From JADKFD01 sp050250665 (lineage in GTDB: Bacteria > Pseudomonadota > Gammaproteobacteria > Xanthomonadales > SZUA-5), in NCBI GenBank assembly GCA_050250665.1, contig JBFWOF010000014.1, forward strand, positions 1 through 64,000: 64,000 nt of DNA. Direction: 5' to 3'. A program made the position numbers and the translations under genes. This document shows positions 41,901-50,100 of the stretch, in pieces. Position 1 is the first letter of the stretch. The number at the start of each line of letters is the position of its first letter. The notes under the pieces are model-generated. The model was not told where the DNA came from. It worked only from the letters and a program-made list of their open reading frames with translations, and did no database searches.

Positions 41901-44063
41901 ATGAAGTTTGCGAGGAGTGTGCTGGTCATCGCCTTGGGCTTGTCCCTGGCGCTGCCGCTGATGGCCAAGCCGAAGATGGTCAGCCTGACGGATCTTACGC
42001 CGACGCCCGAGCAGGGTGAGGCGGCCGATTGGGTGTCCAAGTATCTGACGCGCCTGCACTACGCCAGCAAACCGCTGGACGATGCGATGTCGCATGAGAT
42101 TCTCAAGCGCTACATCGAGTCGCTGGACAGCGAGAAGGTGTTCTTTCTCAAATCCGACATCGATGGCTTTACCCAGCGCTATGCCGATTCGCTTGATGAG
42201 GCCATCGAGCAGCGTCAGCTGGAGCCGGTCTACGAGATCTACAAGACCTATCTGAAGCGCCTGCACGAACGTACCGAATACGCCCGCGGGCTGCTCAAGA
42301 AGGGTTTCGATTTCACCATCGACGAGGACTATGCCTACGATCGCAAGGACGCCGAATGGGCCAAGGATCGCGGCGAACTCGACGAGCACTGGCGTCAGCG
42401 CATCAAGAACGACTGGCTGCGTCTGAAACTGGCGGAGCGCAAGGACGACAAGATCGCCGAAACCCTGGACAAGCGCTATCGCGACTACATGACCCGGGTG
42501 GAGCAGCTGGATCGGCAGGATGTGTTCCAGAGCTTCCTCAACGCCTATGCCATGGCGATCGAGCCGCATACCAATTATCTCGGCCCCCGCGCCAGTGAGA
42601 ATTTCGCCATTTCGATGCGCCTGTCGCTGGAAGGCATCGGCGCGGTGCTGCAGCGTGACGGTGAGTTTGTGGTCATCCGCTCGGTGGTCGAAGGCGGACC
42701 AGCCGCCATGGGCGGCAAGGTCAAGGTCGGTGACCGCATCGTGGCGGTCGGTCAGGCCAAGGACAAGCAGTTGACCGACGTGGTCGGCTGGCGCCTCGAG
42801 GACGTGGTCGATCTGATCCGCGGCCCCAAGGACACCGTGGTCAAGCTGGAAGTTCTGGCGGCGGAATCTGGTGTCGGCGGTCAGACCAACATCGTGGAAA
42901 TCACCCGCGACAAGGTCAAGCTGGAAGAGCAGGCCGCCCACAAGAGCGTGATCGAGACCGGTGGCGAGAATCCCAGGCGCATCGGCGTGATCGAACTGCC
43001 GGCTTTCTATCTCGATTTTGCCGCCCGGGCGCGGGGTGATTCCGATTACCGCAGTTCCACCCGGGATGTGCGTCAGCTGCTGAGTGAGCTCGAGGCCGAG
43101 AAGGTCGACGGCATCCTCATCGATCTGCGCAACAACGGCGGTGGTTCGCTGACCGAAGCGACCGAGTTGACCGGTCTGTTCATCGACAAGGGTCCGGTGG
43201 TGCAGGTGCGGGATGGTCGCGGCCGGGTACAGGTCGAGTCCGACACCGATTCCGGTGTGGTCTACAAGGGGCCTGTGGCGGTGCTGGTCAACCGCGCCTC
43301 AGCCTCGGCCTCGGAGATCTTTGCCGCCGCCATCCAGGATTACGGCCGCGGTCTGATCATCGGTGAGCCGACCTTCGGCAAGGGCACCGTGCAACAGCTG
43401 GTGGATCTGGACTACATCGCCAACAAGGACTCGGCCGAACTGGGGCAGCTGAAGTTGACGATGGCGCAGTTCTTCCGCATCGATGGCGGGTCCACCCAGC
43501 ACAAGGGTGTGGTGCCGGATCTGGCCTTTCCGGTGACCCTGGATGCCTCCGACTATGGCGAGTCCACCTATGACAATGCCCTGCCGTGGACCAAGATTGC
43601 AGCCGCCCGCTATTCCCCGGTGGGCAGCTTCGAACGCTTGGTGCCATTGCTGGAAACGCGTCATGAGGCCCGCATCGAGCACGATCCCGAATTTGGTTTC
43701 CTGCGCGAGGACATCGCCCAGTATCGCGAGTCGCGCGCGCGCAAGTCGATCTCGCTGAACCTGGCCAAGCGCGAAGCCGAGCGCAAGGCCGACGAGAAGC
43801 GCATTGCCGAACGTGCGGCGGCCCGTGGCGAAGCCGATGCCAAGCTCGCGGCCAGGCTGGATGATGGTCTGAACCCCGGTGAGCGCGGTACCCAGGATCT
43901 GCTGGATCCGGAAGCCGACAAGGACGAAAAGAAGGATGTACTGCTGTCGGAGGGCGCCGCCGTATTGGCCGACGTCATCGAATTGCTGCACGACAATCCG
44001 CGCATCGCTGATGTCGGCGCTACGCCGGTCAAGGCAGGCTTGCCGCCGCCTCCTGGCACCTGA
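41901..44063 (+). CDS. prc: Carboxy-terminal processing protease (tail-specific protease)
   Basis: A 720-residue periplasmic S41 serine protease that degrades SsrA-tagged and other proteins from the C-terminus and controls peptidoglycan hydrolases in E. coli. The ATG at 41901 follows TGGAG and gives a signal peptide (FARSVLVIALGLSLALPLMA). An N-terminal helical domain, a PDZ domain (about residues 240-330) and the protease core follow. The catalytic set, aligned to E. coli Prc, is Ser469, Asp480 and Lys494 (ASASASEIF, QDYGRG, FGKGTVQQ). A Lys/Arg/Glu-rich C-terminal region resembles the DUF3340 tail. It is preceded by lipA on the same strand, though with a 112-bp gap. Confidence 0.95.
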   Translation: MKFARSVLVIALGLSLALPLMAKPKMVSLTDLTPTPEQGEAADWVSKYLTRLHYASKPLDDAMSHEILKRYIESLDSEKVFFLKSDIDGFTQRYADSLDEAIEQRQLEPVYEIYKTYLKRLHERTEYARGLLKKGFDFTIDEDYAYDRKDAEWAKDRGELDEHWRQRIKNDWLRLKLAERKDDKIAETLDKRYRDYMTRVEQLDRQDVFQSFLNAYAMAIEPHTNYLGPRASENFAISMRLSLEGIGAVLQRDGEFVVIRSVVEGGPAAMGGKVKVGDRIVAVGQAKDKQLTDVVGWRLEDVVDLIRGPKDTVVKLEVLAAESGVGGQTNIVEITRDKVKLEEQAAHKSVIETGGENPRRIGVIELPAFYLDFAARARGDSDYRSSTRDVRQLLSELEAEKVDGILIDLRNNGGGSLTEATELTGLFIDKGPVVQVRDGRGRVQVESDTDSGVVYKGPVAVLVNRASASASEIFAAAIQDYGRGLIIGEPTFGKGTVQQLVDLDYIANKDSAELGQLKLTMAQFFRIDGGSTQHKGVVPDLAFPVTLDASDYGESTYDNALPWTKIAAARYSPVGSFERLVPLLETRHEARIEHDPEFGFLREDIAQYRESRARKSISLNLAKREAERKADEKRIAERAAARGEADAKLAARLDDGLNPGERGTQDLLDPEADKDEKKDVLLSEGAAVLADVIELLHDNPRIADVGATPVKAGLPPPPGT

Positions 44064-44091
44064 TAGCCCACCGCGGTACAACTAGTGACGC

Positions 44092-44117
44092 AAGGGCCGG
44101 CCTATGTGCCGGCCTTT
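44092..44117 (+). terminator. Possible terminator after prc
   Basis: Stem GGCCGGC, loop CTATGT, stem GCCGGCC, then TTTGTG. The stem is strong, but the T-tract is short and interrupted. Confidence 0.45.
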
Positions 44118-44138
44118 GTGCGTTTAAGCGCTGGTAGA

Positions 44139-44157
44139 GTCTCGCTTCAGGCGAGAC
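44139..44157 (+). promoter_or_regulatory. Short hairpin in the leader of the giant gene
   Basis: GTCTCGC, five bases, GCGAGAC: a perfect 7-bp stem 38 bp upstream of the ATG of the large secreted protein. It may be a leader structure or an operator. Confidence 0.3.
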
Positions 44158-44195
44158 AATGCGACTCAAGACGACCACGCCAGAGGGGGCACTTC

Positions 44196-47100
44196 ATGCG
44201 GCTAGGGGATCGATCGGCGGTGGCCGCGGGGCAATCCCTGGGCCGTCTGCGGCTCACGGTGCAACTGGGCTTGCTGGCCCTGGCGGCCATGATCTGGGCT
44301 CCAGCCGCGCTGGCGCAGGCGACTTGCACCTGGAATCTGAATTCTTCCGGACTCTGGGACGACCCGGCCAACTGGGACGGATGCTCCGGCGGCAATGGCA
44401 CGCCCGCAGGTACGCCCGGACCGGCCGATGACGCGATCCTGAGCGTGGCGACGCCCTTTGCTGACGTCGATCTTGGTGCGAGCCCACACACCGTCTCCGG
44501 ATTGTCCCTGCAGGCCGGACAGCTGACTGGCTCGGGCAATCTGACAGTCACGACCCAGTTGGACTGGTCCGGCGGATCGATCTCGGCGGTGCCGGCGTCG
44601 GGTGCGCTCCTGCAGCTGCCGCCGGGTTCGGCGGCGACGGTCAGTTTGAATGATCAGAGTCCGACGGTTTCGCTTTCGCAGCGGAATCTGCTCAATCAGG
44701 GCACCTTTCTGGTCACTGCCACCGGCACCTCTTTGGCCGTGTTCAGCCTGGATCAATCCAGCATCGACAATCAGGGCAGTTTCGAATTGCGTAATAACAG
44801 CTCGCAACCCTTGCAGCTGGCTTGCGTCAGCCTCGATTGCGGCACCTTCGCCAATCGCGCATCGGGCACCTTGCTGCTGAACGATCTTGCGGGATCGATA
44901 GCGATCGATGCGCAGCTCACGGCACTCAACAACGACGGCCTCGTGGAATTGCTCGGCGGTTGTGCATCGATAGACGCGCCAGGCACTGACACCGGCACTT
45001 TCCGCTATTCCGGTCCGTGCGCGTTGGCTTTCGCGACCCGGCCCGGCAGCGAGCGAATCTTCGAATCCAGCGTGGTCCTGGATGAACAGGGCGGCACCAA
45101 CCTGCTGCTGGAAGGTCGATTGCGCGTCAACGGCGCCTCTCGTTCCTTCCTGACGCTGGAAATCGGCGCCAACGGCACGCTCCATGGCCCGGCTGCCATC
45201 AGCTTTGACGGTTTCACGCGCTGGCATGGGGTGATTGAAGGCACGGGTCTGGCCGAGACCGTCACTGTGGGCAGCGGCGGCTCGCTGGAGACGGGGAGCG
45301 GCCCTGGTACCTTTCCTCCCGACACACCGACCCTACGCTCTCGATCGCTGGTCAACGACGGAATATTTGCCGTCCAGTACAGCCTGCTGTCGCTGGATGC
45401 GAGTCCGCAGATTCTCAACAACGCCTCGATGACACTGGCGGCGTCGCCCAACCTGGGCGCCGGAATCGGATGTACCTCGCCACCCATCTGCGGCAACCTC
45501 ATCAATACCGGATCGATCTCCGTCTTCTCCAATGGCTTCAATCTGGGCCCGAGTGTTGCCCTGGCGCCGGATCTGGTCTTCGACAATCAGGGGCTCATCG
45601 ACGTCAGCACTGGCGTCCTCGACCTGAACGCGAACTTCAGCGCGCAAGCGGGTTCCTCGCTGCTGGTGCAACTCGCGGGCATCGCCAATCGCGGGGCCGG
45701 CCCTTTGGTACTGGCCGCAGGAACGCTGACGGGAGATGGCGTGATACGGGCCGATGTCCAGGTCGACAGCGTAGACATCGCGCCCGGCGTGGGTCCGGGG
45801 GGTCTGACCATCAACGGCAGTTTCAGTGCGACGGCCAATACCACCTACAGCATGGAAATCGGCGGGGTGGCGCCGCCGCAGCAGGCCAGCAGCTCGCACC
45901 AGAAGCTGCCGCCGGCACAGTACGACCGCCTGACGGTTTCCGGTCCAGCGCTGCTGGATGGCACCGTCAATGTGTTGGACATCGGCTACACCCCGAACCT
46001 GAGTGATGTATTCACGCTGTTTGCCTATGCCAACTTCAGTGGCTCGCTTGGTCTGGGCGCCAATCCACATTCCGGATTTGCCCTGGATCTCGGCGCCACA
46101 CGGACGCGGTTTTCCACCGGCGTGCTGGTGGTTTGCGAGTGGATCACGGGCGGCGCCACCAATGACTGGACCGACCCCTTGAACTGGAGCAACTGCTCGT
46201 CTGGCGTGGGCCCGGGACCTGGTCCGGTCGGAACGCCGGGTGCCGTGGACCGGGCGCTGATTGCCAGCGGCAATGTCAATCTGGATGTACCGGTCGTCGT
46301 TGACGCGCTGGAATTCACGGGTGGCCTCCTGGGCGGGCCCAACAACCTGACGGTGAGCAGCGAGTTCGTCTGGACCGGCGGCACTGCCGCCGGACCGGGC
46401 GGATCAGAGCTGGTTCTGGATTCGGCCTCTATCGGCCTGTTGTCCGGTGCGCAGAAGGTGCTCGACGGTCGCGCTCTGCGTATCGGCGGGGCAACCACCT
46501 GGACCACCGGATTGATCGAACTGGCCAACGCTGGCTTGATCATCATCGATGCCAGTGGCGGCCTGATCACCCGACCGAGCGCCGCGCCCGAACAGATCTT
46601 CGGCAGCGGGACCGGAACGGCGCAAGTCGTCAACGACGGCGCCATCGTCAAGCAAGGCTTCGGTATCTCCGGTATTGCCGAAAACGTGGAATATGTCGGA
46701 TCTGGCTTGGTGACCGTCGATCAGGGCGAGTTCTTCATCTCGGCAGCGTCCCCCAGTCCATTTGACGGCACCTACGTCAGCAACCTCGGCACGCTGCGCT
46801 TCAACGGCGCCAGTCGCAGTTTCAGTCCCAGTGCCAGCCTCGGTGGCGCCGGGATCATTGCCTTCGGCGACACCGGGGGCATGCCCAGCATCAACCAGGT
46901 TGACGCTTGCCTCGGCAGCCCCGCCAATGTCCGGGTCGAGAATTCCGAAGTCTCGTTCAACTGCGCCTCTCCGACTGCACTCGACTACCTGAATCTGGCC
47001 CACACGGGCTCGATCGTGGAGGGCAGCAGCGCGATCTCGGTCGTCGGCCAGCTGGAATGGAACCACGGTCTGATTCGGGGCACAGCGCCAGGTCAGACCT

Positions 47101-50100
47101 TTGAACTGGCGCCCGGCGCGACCGGATCGCTCGCCTATCTGTTGGGACCGGGTTTCCCTCGAACGCTCAACAATCGGCAGTTCAACAACCACGGAGACCT
47201 CTACTGGGTGGGCGAGAACGCTCTGTCGCTGCAAGCGGGCGCGGTGCTGAGCAATGAGGCCGATGGATTGCTCACCATCCTGCTGCAGCCTGGACTCGAT
47301 ACCAATCTGAACTGGGATCTCTCGGCAGGTACAAAACTGATCAATCTGGGCGACATCAGTGTCAACTCGGTGCGCCGATTCAGTATCGCCGCTCCCTTCG
47401 ACAATGCTGGCGTGGTCAACGCCAACACCGGTGATACCGTCGTTCTTTCCGGGGGCAGTGACACCGGCAGCTATTTCATCGGGGCGGGCGCACGCCAGAT
47501 TTTCCGAACCTCGCAGGCGGTTCGCAATCTGTCCTCGGGCAGTTCCGTGAGCGGCGCCGGTGCATTTGTCGTCGAGCAGTCGGCGCAGGTCCTGATCGAC
47601 AACATCCCGTTCACGCCGGCCGAAGTCGAGATCGGCAATCTCGCCTTACTGACGATCAATGCGCCCTCTGCGGTGGCCATCCCCGATTGGCGCCTTTACG
47701 GTGGCAGGGTGACTGGCAATGCCGATCTTGTCGCGAACAATTCCCTTGATTGGACAGGCGGTACGATCGCCAGTACAGAACCCAGTCCCCAGCTGTTCAC
47801 GATCGCGCCTGGCGCCAACATGTTCATCAATAGCGTGCCGCTCATGCTCAGATCGTCGATGGCCGACAGCCGTGCGCCTGCAGGTGTGGTGCCATGGCGA
47901 CTCAGTCAACGAGAGTTGCAGATACTTGGCAGCGCCGACTGGATCGAGGGTGAGATCACGGTTCTGCCGAACGACTATGGACGTGTGTCCGTGGCGTCGG
48001 TCGGGACACTGACCATGATTGACCCCATGGGCGCTGCGTTCTTCGGCTGTACGGCCGTTCCCTGTACCGCAGAACTCGATGTCTCGGGAACTCTGCGCCA
48101 GCTGGGTCCGGGGTCGTTTTTCGAGACGACCGCACCAGCCACCGTCAGCGGCTCGGTACTGGTAGATTCCGGACAGCTGCTGTTGACCGACGTAGCGCAA
48201 TCGGGTGGCGTGATCGCCATTGCGTCCGGATCAGGTCTGGACGTAAGCACCCTCACCATCAACGGCGGCGTTCTGGCGGGTGATGGTACGCTGACCGGTA
48301 GCGTCGTCAATGCCGCGGGAAGCGTAGAGCCCGGATCTCCATTGGGCGTGCTGTCGATCATCGGCAGCTACACCCAGGGTGCGGCAGGCAATCTGGGCAT
48401 TGAGATTGCCGGCCTGAATCAGGGCGTTGATGCCGATTACCTGTTCGTGTCGAACACTGCCACGATCGATGGCACGGTCACCTTGAGCGACGCCGGATTT
48501 ACGCCGATCCCGCCGCAAACCTACGCTTTCCTGAATTCGGATCTGGCGATTTCCGGTACCTTCGCCACCGCTTCCATCCCCTATTCGGGATACGAAATCA
48601 CCTACACGATCAACGATGCCATCCTGTCGCCGTTGGCAGGGCCGCTGACGGTCAATTCCATCGCCGATCCCGGTACCGGGACCTGTGATGTCACCGAGTG
48701 CACCTTGCGCGAGGCCATCGATCAGGCCAACAGCACGCCGGGTGCGGACATCATCGAGTTCGCCATACCCGGTGGTTCCTGCGTGGGTGCCGGTGGCGCC
48801 TGTGTCATCGTACCGAGCACGCCGCTGCCGCAGATCACGGACAGTGTGATCATCGATGGCTACACCCAGACTGGTGCCGCGCCAAACTCCAACCTGCCGA
48901 GTTCAGGGTTGGGCAGCAATGCCGTGCTGCAGATAGAAATAGACGGCAATCTGACCAGTGCCGCCAGTGGCCTCGTGATCAATGCACCGAGTTCGATCGT
49001 GACCCTGGCAGGACTTTCCATCCACAGCTTCCTTGGCAATGTGGTCACTCTGGGCCCAGGAGACTCCAGTTATCGCCTGATCGGCAACTACATCGGCTTG
49101 CGCGCCGATGGCACTGCGCCGGCACTCACGCCGGGCACCGGTGTGTCGATCCAGGGCGGAAGCACCCTTGTCGGTGATTCGACCGCTGCCGGCATGAACG
49201 TCATCAGCGGCAATCAGCAGCAGGGCATTGCCATCAGCAACATTCCCCTGTTGGCTGCCGCCGTGGTCCGTGGCAATCTGATCGGTACCGATCCCACGGG
49301 TCTGCTGCCGCGGCCGAACGGCCTGCAAGGCATCATCGCGACCACGCCCAGCCGCCTGCAGGGCATCTTCATCGGTGGCAATCAGCCGGACGACCGCAAT
49401 GTCATCAGCGGCAACGTCCAGGACGGCATCCGTTTCGATTGCTCCGCGACTGGCGACATCTGCTTCGATGGTGCGCGCGTCACCGGCAATTTCATCGGCC
49501 CGGCAGCCGATGCGACGCCGATGGGCAATGGTGGTCATGGCGTCAATCTGGCATCGATGATCGACGGTCGCGTCTACATCGGTGGCCCGACGCCGGGTGA
49601 AGGCAATCTCATCGCCTTCAATGGCGGCAACGGCATCAGCGCAACTTTTGGCGGCACTGGCAGAGGCACTTTCCAGCGCAACGAGATTCTCGGTAACACC
49701 GGAATTGCCATCGACCTGGGTGCCGATGGGCGCACTGCAAACGACGCCGGCGATCCGGACCTTGGCCCCAATGGTTTGCTCAATTTCCCCTATTTCACCG
49801 GTTACGTGCTGGCAGGAACGGGTGACTCGGCCGATTTCGATGTGCTGCTCGACACCCCGGACGTCAGCGGCAACTACCCTGCCGAAGTGGATCTTTACCT
49901 GGCCATCGAGGACGAGCCGGGCGTGTACCTCGGCAGCATGAACTGCTTCGTGGCGAACTCGCCCTGCAGCGCCACCGTGAACTTCCCGCCCGGCGTGATC
50001 CTGACGCCGGACGATGTCGTGCTGGGTATTGTGGTTGACGGCTTCGGCAAGACTTCGGAGGCGAGTTTCTATGCCACCTCGGCGGCCATCGTGGGCGACA

